NCBI GenBank assembly: GCA_050942895.1 | Contig: JBMNOE010000008.1 | Span: 35,027 to 99,026, forward strand | Reading direction: 5' to 3' | From: JBNRMR01 sp050942895 | Lineage (GTDB): Bacteria > Bacillota > Clostridia > Christensenellales > UBA1750 | DNA length: 64,000 nt | Part shown: piece after piece, positions 17,482-27,128 of the stretch | How the letters are laid out: every line of letters begins with the position of its first letter | Position numbering within the stretch: position 1 is the stretch's first letter | The notes under the pieces: generated by a model | What the model was told of the DNA's origin: nothing | The model's input: the letters and a program-made list of their open reading frames with translations, nothing else | Database searches by the model: none | Position numbers and translations under genes: made by a program

Positions 17482-17681
17482 GGTTTTACACCCCTCTTCT
17501 TTTTAATTTAATAAACTGGATAATAAATGGACAAAAAATAATTTTTCGAGCGCGGCGCTTTCTTCATAAACCGTCAGCGTTTATTGATTGATGAAAAACA
17601 TACGCCCTTCTTTCACTTTTGCTTATTCAACTATCAGTATAGCGGTGTGAATAATCTTTGTAAATCTGCAGTTTTCAGATA

Positions 17682-17778
17682 ATGTGCATAATTTAAGTTT
17701 TTTATTTTCATGTGCACTTCTATATAAAAATTATTATTTACATTATTCAAAGCACATAAAATCTTAAAAGCTGCACAT
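17682..17778. promoter_or_regulatory. Candidate operator region with four TGCACAT-type elements
   Basis: Two elements read ATGTGCA at 17682-17688 and 17710-17716; two read GCACATA at 17752-17758 and TGCACAT at 17772-17778. The right-hand pair (GCACATA-N13-TGCACAT) is the same as one upstream of the AraC-type regulator gene (27130-27156), with 8 of 13 spacer bases also shared. The left pair faces the sulfatase genes, the right pair faces the transporter operon. The arrangement fits direct-repeat binding by an AraC-family protein. The rest of 17482-17950 is A+T-rich without other clear features. Confidence 0.55.
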
Positions 17779-17950
17779 AGCTGAAAAAACAGCGATTTAC
17801 AAGGCCGCTCCTTTTGGGTTATGCTTACCCTGCAAAAACAAACGACATAATTTTAACGGCGCTCAGGCGGTATATACGGCATAGAACCTCATCATGCATA
17901 TGGCTGATATGTTGAAATTATTGCGTTATAAAAGAGTAAGGATGATGCAC

Positions 17951-18916
17951 ATGGTTTACCAGACAGAATCAGCGGCAAAGAAGCCATCAGGAAGGGCCAT
18001 TAAACTCAAAAGAACATTGCTAAAGGCAATACGCTGTTGGCAGTTATATGTGCTTTTGCTGATCCCTGTGGTGTACACGGTGATATTCGCCTATGTGCCC
18101 ATGTACGGCGCCCAGATCGCCTTTCGCAACTTCAGGCCGGTGGCGGGAATTTGGGGAAGCGAATTCGTTGGGCTTGAGCATTTCATTAAATTTGCAAAAT
18201 CGGTTTCCTTTTGGCAGCTCATCAGAAACACGATAGTGATCAGCGTTTATGATCTGGTGCTGAGCCTTCCCTTCTCGATGCTCTTTGCCCTTGGCCTCAA
18301 TTATATAAGGCAAAAGGGTTACAAGAAAACAATACAGCTTATATCGTATGCGCCGCATTTTATATCCACGGTTGTCATGTGCGGCATAATTGTGCAGTTT
18401 GTAAACCCGCGCATAGGCATCATAAACAAGCTGTTTGAGGCCGTGGGCATGGCGAAGGTGGACTTTCTGGCAAGCCCGAACGCCTTCCCATCCCTTTATG
18501 TGTGGACGAATCTCTGGCAGTCCCTGGGATTCAGCTCCATCATATTTATCGCAGTTTTAAGCTCTGTTAACCCCGAGCTGCACGAAGCGGCAATCGTGGA
18601 CGGCGCGACCATAACAAAGCGCATAATCTTCATTGACCTTCCGGCGATCATGCCCACAGCCATCACTTTGCTGATATTAAATTCCGGGAAAATACTGAGC
18701 CTGGGCTTTGAGAAGGTTTTGCTGCTTCAAACACCGCTGAACCAGCGCACATCGGAGGTAATTTCTACCTATATATATAAAATAGGCATTGCGGCAAACT
18801 TCCCCAACTTCTCCTATTCAACGGCTGTGGGCCTGTTTCAGTCGATCATTGGCCTTTTGCTTATGATAGGCGTCAACACCGTTTCCAGAAAAGTCTCCGA
18901 AACCAGCCTTTGGTGA
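17951..18916 (+). CDS. ABC transporter permease, LplB type (sulfated-glycan locus)
   Basis: A 321-residue permease with six membrane segments. The V-P-M-Y-G-A-Q-I-A-F-R-N-F motif follows the first segment and the EAA loop reads H-E-A-A-I-V-D-G-A. It ends with E-T-S-L-W like the pectin LplB copy. The ATG at 17951 is preferred over several in-frame ATGs upstream because TAAGGA lies eight bases before it. It begins the plus-strand operon permease-permease-binding protein-hydrolase-sulfatase. Confidence 0.88.
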   Translation: MVYQTESAAKKPSGRAIKLKRTLLKAIRCWQLYVLLLIPVVYTVIFAYVPMYGAQIAFRNFRPVAGIWGSEFVGLEHFIKFAKSVSFWQLIRNTIVISVYDLVLSLPFSMLFALGLNYIRQKGYKKTIQLISYAPHFISTVVMCGIIVQFVNPRIGIINKLFEAVGMAKVDFLASPNAFPSLYVWTNLWQSLGFSSIIFIAVLSSVNPELHEAAIVDGATITKRIIFIDLPAIMPTAITLLILNSGKILSLGFEKVLLLQTPLNQRTSEVISTYIYKIGIAANFPNFSYSTAVGLFQSIIGLLLMIGVNTVSRKVSETSLW

Positions 18917-18946
18917 TCTTCGTTTATTAGGGGGTATTGATTTATT

Positions 18947-19867
18947 ATGATTAAAGCAAGCGCAAAGACGAAATCAGTCATCCGTGACACTATGGCCGAC
19001 AGGGTTTTCCTCACCATAAACATTATTATCATGAGCCTGTTCCTGTTGGTTTTCCTATATCCGCTGTTATATATCATCAGCGCATCCTTCAGCTCCGGCT
19101 CGGCGCTGCTTTCAGGGCGAGTCTATCTTTGGCCGGTGGGCTTCAACCTGGAGGGCTATAAGGCAGTTTTCAATTATCGGCTCATATTGGTGGGCTTTCG
19201 CAATTCTTTTTTCTATATGATAGTCGGCACCGCCATCAGCCTGGCTATGACGGTTCTTGCCGCATACCCTCTCTCACGGGGGGATCTGGTCTTTAAAAAG
19301 GGCGTGCTGTTCTTCTTTTCTTTCACGATGTTTTTCAGCGGGGGGTTGATTCCTTCCTTCCTTCTGGTGAGGGATCTTGGCATGAGAAACACCGTCTGGG
19401 CCATACTCATACCCGGGGCGATGTCAGTTTGGAACATGCTGGTAACCCGCTCATACTTTAGCACCAGCATTCCTGGCGAGCTGCTGGAAGCGGCCCAGAT
19501 AGACGGCTGCAATGATTTTACCTTCTTCGGTAAGGTCGTAATCCCCCTTTCGGCGCCGATAATCGCGGTCATGGCGCTTTTCTACGCCGTCGGGCGCTGG
19601 AACAGCTACTTTAGCGCCCTCATATATCTGGACAACATAAATCTTTATCCGCTGCAATTGTTTTTGCGCCAGGTGCTGCTGATGAACACTATCGACTTTT
19701 CAATGATGCCCGTCATCGACCTGGAGGACGCTGCCAACAGGCTGAACCTGACAGAGCTGCTGAAATATGCGTTGATTGTGGTTTCAAGCCTGCCCGTATT
19801 GCTGATTTATCCCTTTGTGCAAAAATATTTTGTAAAGGGCGTAATGCTTGGCTCTTTGAAAGGCTGA
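18947..19867 (+). CDS. ABC transporter permease, YtcP type (sulfated-glycan locus)
   Basis: A 306-residue permease with six membrane segments, the F-S-G-G-L-I-P-S-F-L motif typical of the family and the EAA loop L-E-A-A-Q-I-D-G-C. The ending Q-K-Y-F-V-K-G-V-M-L-G-S-L-K-G is the family signature. It lies 30 bases after the LplB-type gene; the ATG follows AGGGGG. Together they form the membrane channel for the binding protein encoded next. Confidence 0.88.
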   Translation: MIKASAKTKSVIRDTMADRVFLTINIIIMSLFLLVFLYPLLYIISASFSSGSALLSGRVYLWPVGFNLEGYKAVFNYRLILVGFRNSFFYMIVGTAISLAMTVLAAYPLSRGDLVFKKGVLFFFSFTMFFSGGLIPSFLLVRDLGMRNTVWAILIPGAMSVWNMLVTRSYFSTSIPGELLEAAQIDGCNDFTFFGKVVIPLSAPIIAVMALFYAVGRWNSYFSALIYLDNINLYPLQLFLRQVLLMNTIDFSMMPVIDLEDAANRLNLTELLKYALIVVSSLPVLLIYPFVQKYFVKGVMLGSLKG

Positions 19868-19928
19868 CGCCCAAGCAAAAGTTGAAACCTGCCGGCGCCG
19901 CCGGTTTAAAATAAAAGGAGGACACAAA

Positions 19929-21662
19929 ATGAAAAAGCCGTTACTCAAGGTGATCGCTCTGTTTCTCGGTTTGATAATCGCGCTGTCAGCTTGCCAGGGC
20001 GCGTCCACTGGAACAGGCCAGACTTCCGCACCAACTGCAACAGCCGGCCAGGCGACGGCTCCCGCGGGCACATCAGCTCCCACAGCAGCCCCTCAGGAGC
20101 CGGACGAAAGCAAGGGGCCTTACTGGCTGACCGACGAGACCGTCACCCTTTCCTGTTACGCCCTGCTAAGACCCAAGACCGATGACTTTGAAAACAACTG
20201 GTTCACGAACTGGATAAAGGAAAACGCTAATGTGGACCTTGAATTCATCGTCTCACCCAGCGATGAAGGCCGAAGCAAGCTGAACATTCTGCTTTCCAGC
20301 GGAGATTACCCCGACATCATACTTCCGGTCAGCATGTTCACAAGAACGGAAGTGAACTACTACGGCCGCCAAGGCATTTTTCTGGAGCTGAATGATTATA
20401 TCGACCAGCACGGCACCTATACCCGGGAAGCATTTGAAAGCTATCCAAACGCAAGGGCCTACGCCAGCACCGAGGGCGGCAGTATATATACACTACCCGC
20501 CATTGCGGATTCGCTGCATCTTTCCAGCTTACCCAAGATGTGGATATATCAGCCCTGGCTGGACGCCCTTAATCTGGACACGCCCACCACCACCGACGAG
20601 CTGCTGACCGTCCTTCGCGCCTTCAGGGATGATGATCCCAACGGGAACGGCCTTAAGGACGAGATCCCTGCCGCAGGCGCCGCCACCGGATGGAACAATC
20701 AGCCCGAGGTATTCCTGACCAATGCATTCACATATCATGACGGCTACGACAAAGAGCAAATCTGGATTGAAAACGACGTTGTGTCCGTCACCTATATCAC
20801 GGATGAATACAAAGAAGCGCTTAAATACGTCAGGACTTTGGTTTCCGAGGGCCTGCTGGCAAAAGAATCCTTCACCCAGGATCGTACCGTATTGCGCCAG
20901 ATAGGCGAAAACCCGGATGTTCACATACTGGGTGCATCCTTTGCTCCCGCGCCATCGGGCTTTGCGGATGCCAGCGAAAGCGGCAGCGGCCGCTGGAGAG
21001 ATTACGAGGCCCTTGCGCCCCTGAAAGGGCCCGCCGGAGTACAACTCACCTGCTATGATTATAACTACCCCTACCGCACAGGCACTCAGATCACCGATAA
21101 ATGCAGCGATCCCTTGGTTGCCTTCAGGCTTTTGGATTTATTTTACAACAAGGAAGTCGCTATGCTCAAGGAATATGGCGAGATGGATGTCTATTGGCGT
21201 TGGGCTGAACCTGGCGAGCTTAACCGCAACGGCGAGCAGGCTTACTCCGCCGGCACCAGCGGCGCACAATTGATGGATAACAAAAATGTGGGATGGGACC
21301 AGACCGGCATATACTACTTCCATTTGGCGCACACGACCGGAGACGTCGTGCTTGATCCCACAGAGCCTCCCACAATGGATAATGTAATCTTCACTGCAAC
21401 TCGCGATAAATATGTCGCCTATCAGCCCGACGTGAAATATCTGTATCCCAATGTGATCGAAACCGAGGAGGAGGCGGTGGAGATATCCACCATCTCAACG
21501 GAGCTTAGGAACTATGTCAACGAGATGACAGCAAGGTTTGTGACCGGCGATATGGATATCGACAGCGGCTGGGGCAATTTCCTGCAAAACCTGGAGTCCA
21601 TCGGCCTTTCCAGATATCTTCAGTTAAAGCAGGCCGTTTATGACAGGACCGTTAATCCTTAA
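19929..21662 (+). CDS. Extracellular solute-binding lipoprotein (sulfated-glycan locus)
   Basis: A 577-residue lipoprotein with lipobox L-S-A-C (Cys22) and a Thr/Ala/Pro-rich linker to about residue 60. A D-P-N-G-N-G-x-x-D-E loop near residue 236 resembles a calcium-binding loop and recurs in three other binding proteins of the window. Its acidic surface and position beside three sulfatases suggest capture of an anionic or desulfated oligosaccharide, but the ligand is unknown. AAGGAGG precedes the ATG. A strong hairpin follows the stop codon. Confidence 0.88.
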   Translation: MKKPLLKVIALFLGLIIALSACQGASTGTGQTSAPTATAGQATAPAGTSAPTAAPQEPDESKGPYWLTDETVTLSCYALLRPKTDDFENNWFTNWIKENANVDLEFIVSPSDEGRSKLNILLSSGDYPDIILPVSMFTRTEVNYYGRQGIFLELNDYIDQHGTYTREAFESYPNARAYASTEGGSIYTLPAIADSLHLSSLPKMWIYQPWLDALNLDTPTTTDELLTVLRAFRDDDPNGNGLKDEIPAAGAATGWNNQPEVFLTNAFTYHDGYDKEQIWIENDVVSVTYITDEYKEALKYVRTLVSEGLLAKESFTQDRTVLRQIGENPDVHILGASFAPAPSGFADASESGSGRWRDYEALAPLKGPAGVQLTCYDYNYPYRTGTQITDKCSDPLVAFRLLDLFYNKEVAMLKEYGEMDVYWRWAEPGELNRNGEQAYSAGTSGAQLMDNKNVGWDQTGIYYFHLAHTTGDVVLDPTEPPTMDNVIFTATRDKYVAYQPDVKYLYPNVIETEEEAVEISTISTELRNYVNEMTARFVTGDMDIDSGWGNFLQNLESIGLSRYLQLKQAVYDRTVNP

Positions 21663-21675
21663 GCAGCTTACGCAG

Positions 21676-21701
21676 TTTGCGCCCTACTTTTAGGGCGCAA
21701 A
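21676..21701 (+). other. Intercistronic hairpin after the binding-protein gene
   Basis: TTTGCGCCCTA (21676-21686) and TAGGGCGCAAA (21691-21701) form a perfect 11-bp stem with a 4-base loop 14 bases after the stop codon. No run of T follows directly, so partial termination or mRNA protection is more likely than full termination; two more operon genes follow. Confidence 0.7.
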
Positions 21702-21746
21702 TATCTTTTATATCTTTATATATCTTTAAAATCAGGAGTATAAATT

Positions 21747-23105
21747 ATGCTAAACGGAGTACTCAGGTATAACCCTAAAAATTCAAGATATTTTTCTGAC
21801 GCCAGCGGGAAAGCCGTGTATTTGGCAGGCTCCCATAACTGGTTTGTCCAACAGGACTTCAAGCTGGACGGCGAAATGAACGCGTTTGACTATGACGGAT
21901 TTCTAAGCATGATGGTTGAAAACAAGCATAATTTTATGCGCTATTGGCAGTTTGCCCTCCAGGCCTCCGGCGCCGGATGGACAAAGCAATCATTGGATTT
22001 TTCTCCCCTGCCCTACCAGCGCCTGGGACCCGGCCTTGCTTTGGACGGCCTGCCCAAATTTGATCTTGACAAGTGGAACGAGGATTATTTTGTTCGTCTG
22101 AGGGAAAGAGTCCGGCAGGCGGGCGAAAAGGGAATATATGTCGCTGTGCTGATGTTTGAGGGCTGGTGCGGCAAGAATAAGTCCGGCAGGATGGATTCCT
22201 GGCTTTCACATCCCTACAATGTACAAAACAATGTGAATGGCGATGACGGAGGAGATCAGAATATATTCACACTGGATATAAGCGCGATTGTGCGGCGGGA
22301 GGAGGCCTTCGTTAAAAAGGTGATCGACACTTTGAACGATCTTGATAATGTTCTTTACGAGATCGTAAACGAGGTCAGGAACGAGTTCGATAGCAAAATC
22401 TGGCAGATGCATATGATAGACTTCATCCATAAATATGAAAAGGGACTTCCAAAGCAGCATCCCGTGGGGATATCCGCCTCAGGTGCCTACGAAGATAATG
22501 TGCTTTTGATGCACAGCAACGCCGACTGGGTTGCGCCCGGCATCGATTTTAAGTATAATTACCGCATAGACCCACCGGCAATGGATGGAAAAAAAGTGGT
22601 TATAATGGACACGGATCATATCTGCGCCCTCGATCATGCCGGCGACCGCAAGCTTGTGTGGAAGTGTTTTACCCGCGGCTACAACTACGCCCTGATGGAT
22701 CCCTGGGTTCCGCTTCCGGGAAAACTTCTGGATCACATCAAGCATTGGGAGAAGAAAAAGGATGATCCCGTGTTTGAGGATGCGCGAAAGAACATCGGCT
22801 ATACCCTTATGTTAGCCGAAAGGGTGGATTTAAACCGCATGTTCCCAAGGGATGACCTTGCCAACAGCGGCTACTGCCTGGCGGACCCGGGTGAGGCATA
22901 TATCGTTTATGTGCCGGAAGGCGGCGAGGTCGCGGTGGATCTTTGCGCATATGATTGCGAGTTTACCTACGAGTGGTTCAGCCCGGAAAAGGGTGAGATT
23001 ATGGCAAGCGGTGTCATCATGGGGGGCAGAGCAGACTACAGCACCAACTTCAAGTTGCCCTTCAAGGGCGATGCGGTGCTTTTCCTTAAACAAAAAAGCA
23101 CCTGA
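21747..23105 (+). CDS. GH-A-like glycoside hydrolase (DUF4038/DUF6298-type barrel)
   Basis: A 452-residue protein. The N-terminus (R-Y-F-S-D-A-S-G-K-A-V-Y-L-A-G-S-H near residues 14-30) and the barrel resemble putative glycosidases annotated as DUF4038, DUF6298 or cellulase-like. The clan GH-A acid/base would be Glu209 in E-I-V-N-E. The place of the second carboxylate is taken by a D-T-D-H motif (288-291). The last 80 residues look like a small beta domain of the collagen-binding-like type that often ends these proteins. No signal peptide is seen, so it should act in the cytoplasm. It lies between the transporter and a sulfatase gene, so the substrate may be a sulfated or desulfated oligosaccharide. 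AGGAG precedes the ATG. The exact family is uncertain. Confidence 0.65.
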   Translation: MLNGVLRYNPKNSRYFSDASGKAVYLAGSHNWFVQQDFKLDGEMNAFDYDGFLSMMVENKHNFMRYWQFALQASGAGWTKQSLDFSPLPYQRLGPGLALDGLPKFDLDKWNEDYFVRLRERVRQAGEKGIYVAVLMFEGWCGKNKSGRMDSWLSHPYNVQNNVNGDDGGDQNIFTLDISAIVRREEAFVKKVIDTLNDLDNVLYEIVNEVRNEFDSKIWQMHMIDFIHKYEKGLPKQHPVGISASGAYEDNVLLMHSNADWVAPGIDFKYNYRIDPPAMDGKKVVIMDTDHICALDHAGDRKLVWKCFTRGYNYALMDPWVPLPGKLLDHIKHWEKKKDDPVFEDARKNIGYTLMLAERVDLNRMFPRDDLANSGYCLADPGEAYIVYVPEGGEVAVDLCAYDCEFTYEWFSPEKGEIMASGVIMGGRADYSTNFKLPFKGDAVLFLKQKST

Positions 23106-23156
23106 ACGACCAAGAGCAAGAGCATCTTATAGAGCATGTTTTGAAAGGGGCAGCGC

Positions 23157-24578
23157 ATGAAAACTCCGAACATTCTTCTGATAACCTCCGACCAGCATCG
23201 TTACGATTGCATCGGTTATGCGGGAGTATATCCTGTTTCCACACCCCATTTGGACGCGCTTGCCCGCGAGGGGATGGCCTTCTCACAGGCATATACTCCC
23301 ATACCCACCTGCTGCCCCGCACGTCAGGCTCTCCTGAGCGGAAAAAGGCCGGAGTCCACCGGCGGGTTTTGGAACTATGATCAGGGGCTCCCGGGGGGAG
23401 TTCTTGAACCAGAGCATGCGGTTTGGACGAATCGCCTGAATGATCTGGGCTATAACAGCGCATACCTAGGCAAATGGCATGTTCACCCGGAAAAAACTCC
23501 CATTGACTTTGGCTACGGCGCATATGTGGATGATGGCCTGCATAAAGAATTCGTCCTTGATAAATATGGCGCTGAATATCTGCCAAGCCGCCCGGACCAG
23601 AATGGGAAAGGGCGTGGAATGCTGGGCGCTGTCGATCCCCTGCCCTTGGAGGACAGCCACACCCACTGGCTGGCTCGCCGCACCATGGAGATGATCGACA
23701 GCTTCAGCGATGAGAAAAAGCCCTGGCATATCCGACTGGACTTCGTTGAGCCTCACCTGCCCTGCAACCCCGTGAAGGAGTTCGATCAGCAGTTCTCGGC
23801 GGAGGATATTCCCCCGTGGGCAAATCTCAAGGATGATTTTAAAAACAAGCCCTTTATACAAAAGCAGCAGGTGGCCACCTGGAATCTGGAAGGCTTTGAA
23901 TGGGATGACTGGAAGGAGTGCGTGAAGCGCTACTATGCATTTATTGCCCAGACCGACGACGCCATTGGCCGCGTCCTAAGCCACCTGCGCCAATGCGGCC
24001 TTGAGGATGACACTTTGATAATCTATTCCTGCGACCACGGGGATATGGGCGGCGCCCGCGGCATGTACGACAAGCATTATGTGCAATATCAGGATGTCAT
24101 TCGCGTGCCTATGATCGTTAAATGGCCGGGGGTAGTAAGGCCAAACAGCCGCTGCGAAGAATTCGTTTACCCTTATCTTGATCTTGCCTCCACATTTCTT
24201 GACATCTGGGGCATTGAAAATCCCGGCGGGCTGCATGGCGAGTCCATGCTGGAGCTGTGGCGGGGAAACCGCTGCCCCTATTGGCGCACTCAGGTGATGA
24301 CCACCTTCAACGGCGCCCAGTTTGGGCTTTTCACCCAGCGCGCTCTGACGGACCGCCGATATAAATATGTCTGGAATGCTACGGATGTGGACGAATTGTA
24401 CGATCTTCAGGCAGACCCGCAGGAGCTTGTAAACCTTGCGGCAGACAGCAAACAAAAGCCCGTTTTGGCTGATATGAGAAAGCGGCTATACCAGGAAATG
24501 AACTCCTGCGGAGATAGTTTTGCGCAAAAAATCTGGCTTAAGGGGCAGTTCCTGGAAGAAAAAAAGCTGAAAAGCTAA
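23157..24578 (+). CDS. Sulfatase (S1 family) with a C-C-P-A-R active-site motif
   Basis: A 473-residue sulfatase and last gene of the plus-strand operon. The first strand ends in T-S-D-Q-H (metal Asp11), and the formylglycine motif is C-C-P-A-R at Cys52, with an additional cysteine directly after the modified one. L-G-K-W-H-V-H and Y-S-C-D-H-G-D-M-G-G complete the site. There is no signal peptide. It starts 51 bases after the hydrolase gene with GAAAGGGG before the ATG. The three sulfatases differ clearly from one another, so they probably remove sulfate from different positions. Confidence 0.9.
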   Translation: MKTPNILLITSDQHRYDCIGYAGVYPVSTPHLDALAREGMAFSQAYTPIPTCCPARQALLSGKRPESTGGFWNYDQGLPGGVLEPEHAVWTNRLNDLGYNSAYLGKWHVHPEKTPIDFGYGAYVDDGLHKEFVLDKYGAEYLPSRPDQNGKGRGMLGAVDPLPLEDSHTHWLARRTMEMIDSFSDEKKPWHIRLDFVEPHLPCNPVKEFDQQFSAEDIPPWANLKDDFKNKPFIQKQQVATWNLEGFEWDDWKECVKRYYAFIAQTDDAIGRVLSHLRQCGLEDDTLIIYSCDHGDMGGARGMYDKHYVQYQDVIRVPMIVKWPGVVRPNSRCEEFVYPYLDLASTFLDIWGIENPGGLHGESMLELWRGNRCPYWRTQVMTTFNGAQFGLFTQRALTDRRYKYVWNATDVDELYDLQADPQELVNLAADSKQKPVLADMRKRLYQEMNSCGDSFAQKIWLKGQFLEEKKLKS

Positions 24579-24610
24579 AAAGCTGATTTGATTCCTCGCA
24601 TCAAATAACA

Positions 24611-24655
24611 AGACGCTTAAGCAAAGCACAAGCCTGCTTCAGCGTCTGTTTTTAT
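24611..24655 (+). terminator. Intrinsic terminator of the sulfatase operon
   Basis: AGACGCTTAAGCA (24611-24623) and TGCTTCAGCGTCT (24635-24647) pair at 12 of 13 positions and are followed by GTTTTTATTTT. The structure overlaps the 3' end of the convergent regulator gene. Confidence 0.8.
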
Positions 24656-26948
24656 TTTGTCTTGCTTCCCTGTAATCGCCAGCATTCGTGTTTGTTACCC
24701 GCCTAAAGGCCCTGCAAAAGGAGTTGCTGGACTGATACCCCACCATAACGGCAATGTCCTGTATCCTCTCGTCGGTTTTAAGCAGCAGCTCCTTCGCCTT
24801 TGATATCCTCGTTTTTTCCAAAAACGAAGAAAAGTTCTCTTGCGTCTGGGCCTTAAACCACTGGCTGGCATAGACCTCGGAAAAGCCAAATCTATCCGCC
24901 AGCATAGTAAGCGAAAAATCCCTCCTGCTGTAGTTGAGGGAGATATATTCCAGAACCTCCGTTTTAATTTTGCTGTTTTTGTTTCTCTTTTGCTCATACA
25001 TATGGGTGCAAAGCTCCATAAAAGCAGGTTGTATTATGTTTTTATAATCATCATGGGGGGTCCTTCCCCGGCGGTTTATCCTCTCCCAAATCTGGCGGGC
25101 GAAATCTCCCGCCAGATTCTGCTGAAACATCAGCTTCACCATGGTGCCGATCATATTGCTGTTCAGCAGGAAAAGCATGTCCGAAGACACATCGCGGATC
25201 TCCAGATTTTCCTGGTAGACTGAAGCCAGCACATCCGCCGTCAAGTCAAGGCTGCCGTTCTTCACAGCGCCAATAAGCCTGTTTTCAACTTCCACCGGGT
25301 AGTAAAAGTAATGTGATGAGTGGTTTTTTTGGTCATGCCACCTGACAATGCCCGTCTTTTCATAGCTGCGATCCTGCACCAGTTGGCGGGAATCTGCGTA
25401 GGAGCGGGAAATGTGGTCAATTTTTTCGCAGATTCTGCCCACCGCTATTGTGAGGTTGCCGCTCATTGATTTGGGCATATTTTCGCAGAAGCTGTCGAAG
25501 CTGTCCCTGAACATACCTTCGTTTTCACTGCTGAAGGCGAACAATGCCTCAAGACTATTGTAGTCGCTGCTGTGGCAATATGAATTTGCAGGATAGTTTT
25601 GGGTGATCAGCTCCCTTAGAAGCAGCTTTCTTCCGTCCAACTCCCGCATGATGGCCTCGCTTAGGGCTTCGCTGTAGCCATGGTAATAGAACATAACAAC
25701 ACAAAAGCCATTCGCATCGCTTGGAAAGCCCAGCTTTTCCCCGGCAGACTCAATCTCTCCGGGAGCCATATACATGCCGTGCAGGAGCCTTTCCACCAAG
25801 GCGCCCCTCACCATATGGGATTGCTCTGAAACGGTGGTGATAAGGGCGTTTTTTTCGTTCAGCAGCCGCGCTATTGAGCTTTTCAAAAGAGCGAATGGCC
25901 CCTTTGGCGCTACGGCGTCGCCAAGGTTCCTGTCTTGCAGGTATTGAAGCAGCATCACCATATTCCTTGTGCTTCGAAGTGCCATGAAGGAGGAAATTGA
26001 AAGCCCCAGAAGCAGTATGGCCGACATAAACGCCAGCGAGAGTTTAAGGGCTGTGTTCGCATCGGAGAGAAACACCGATGTGGGCTGCACCAGGGCGTAC
26101 TGGTAGTCGGTGTAGTCAGAGCGCAGGTATGTGATGTAGACGGTAGCTTCATCCACCCTGCTTTTCACCACGCTGCTCGCACCTTCTTCGGCGTTTACCA
26201 GCGAATATATCTGCGCTGCCGAGGGTGAATCTTCCGTTTGATAAAGAGCGGTGCCGTCCTTATCGAAAACATAGATCTGTGCGCCCGTCGAGGAGACGGT
26301 CCGGTTGAACATGCCTTGTATATAATCGGAGTCCATAACTACCAAAATAACGCCGGTCTGGCTGTTCAGGCGGCCGATTGAATACATGCATACCATTGTC
26401 TTTACGGTTTCATCCTTGTAGGTGACTTCCTGAAGCGGAAATATTTTGCGGTAATAATATTGCCGGGTAATCGTATCGTAAAAATCCTCATAGCTCTGCT
26501 CTGCAAAGCGGAAAATTCCGCTATGGAAAAAGCTAAGCGAACAGACCGTCTCCGTTGAAACACTAAGCCCGCTTCTGGTAAAGAGATAATAGCTTCTGTA
26601 AAATTCGCCGGCAACGGGATTGCTGATATTTATCTGTTCTCTTAGGGTAAAAAGCTTGCCTATGTGATGGCTGTCGTATGGATTGTAAAGCAAAGCAAAC
26701 TGGTTTAGCTGCGAGGAGCTAAGCTGAGCGCTTATCTGCCTTTCCAGGGATGCGAGATCGTTCTCAAAAAGCTCTTTGCTTTCGCGCAAGACAGCGACAG
26801 AGTATACCTCTGCCTGTTTCATAAGTGATGAATACGATACGCCGTATGCTATAGCGACGATTATCAGCACCACCGTAAGTACAGCAAGATATGGAAAAAG
26901 AAAAGTGCGAAATATCTTCCAGTTTATATGCAGCCTGTAAACTCTCAT
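24639..26948 (-). CDS. AraC-family regulator with extracellular sensor (YesN-like one-component)
   Basis: A 769-residue membrane-bound regulator. It has an N-terminal membrane helix (about residues 12-38), a large Cache-type extracellular sensor (about 40-285), a second membrane helix near 300, a cytoplasmic middle region (about 350-650) and a C-terminal AraC DNA-binding domain with two helix-turn-helices (F-S-L-T-M-L-A-D-R-F-G-F and I-Q-D-I-A-V-M-V-G-Y-Q-S-S-N-S-F). This layout is common near LplABC transporters in Clostridia and Paenibacillus. The ATG at 26948 follows AAGGGGG. It is convergent with the sulfatase operon and is the likely regulator of that island; a matching operator lies 181-208 bases upstream of it. 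Confidence 0.88.
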   Translation of the reverse strand: MRVYRLHINWKIFRTFLFPYLAVLTVVLIIVAIAYGVSYSSLMKQAEVYSVAVLRESKELFENDLASLERQISAQLSSSQLNQFALLYNPYDSHHIGKLFTLREQINISNPVAGEFYRSYYLFTRSGLSVSTETVCSLSFFHSGIFRFAEQSYEDFYDTITRQYYYRKIFPLQEVTYKDETVKTMVCMYSIGRLNSQTGVILVVMDSDYIQGMFNRTVSSTGAQIYVFDKDGTALYQTEDSPSAAQIYSLVNAEEGASSVVKSRVDEATVYITYLRSDYTDYQYALVQPTSVFLSDANTALKLSLAFMSAILLLGLSISSFMALRSTRNMVMLLQYLQDRNLGDAVAPKGPFALLKSSIARLLNEKNALITTVSEQSHMVRGALVERLLHGMYMAPGEIESAGEKLGFPSDANGFCVVMFYYHGYSEALSEAIMRELDGRKLLLRELITQNYPANSYCHSSDYNSLEALFAFSSENEGMFRDSFDSFCENMPKSMSGNLTIAVGRICEKIDHISRSYADSRQLVQDRSYEKTGIVRWHDQKNHSSHYFYYPVEVENRLIGAVKNGSLDLTADVLASVYQENLEIRDVSSDMLFLLNSNMIGTMVKLMFQQNLAGDFARQIWERINRRGRTPHDDYKNIIQPAFMELCTHMYEQKRNKNSKIKTEVLEYISLNYSRRDFSLTMLADRFGFSEVYASQWFKAQTQENFSSFLEKTRISKAKELLLKTDERIQDIAVMVGYQSSNSFCRAFRRVTNTNAGDYREARQNKNRR

Positions 26949-27128
26949 CTGCCGGCCCCCTTGCTTTGTTTGCGCTGCAAGCGCCGATGTCAAAAATGAA
27001 TGTAAATCATCTCATCATCATCTTTTGTTTTGTTTTCTTTTGCTTTAAATCATTATATATTATTGAGATATGCATTGCAACGATGCGAGCATCCATTATC
27101 GCTGCATATCGGCAGCCATATTATATAA

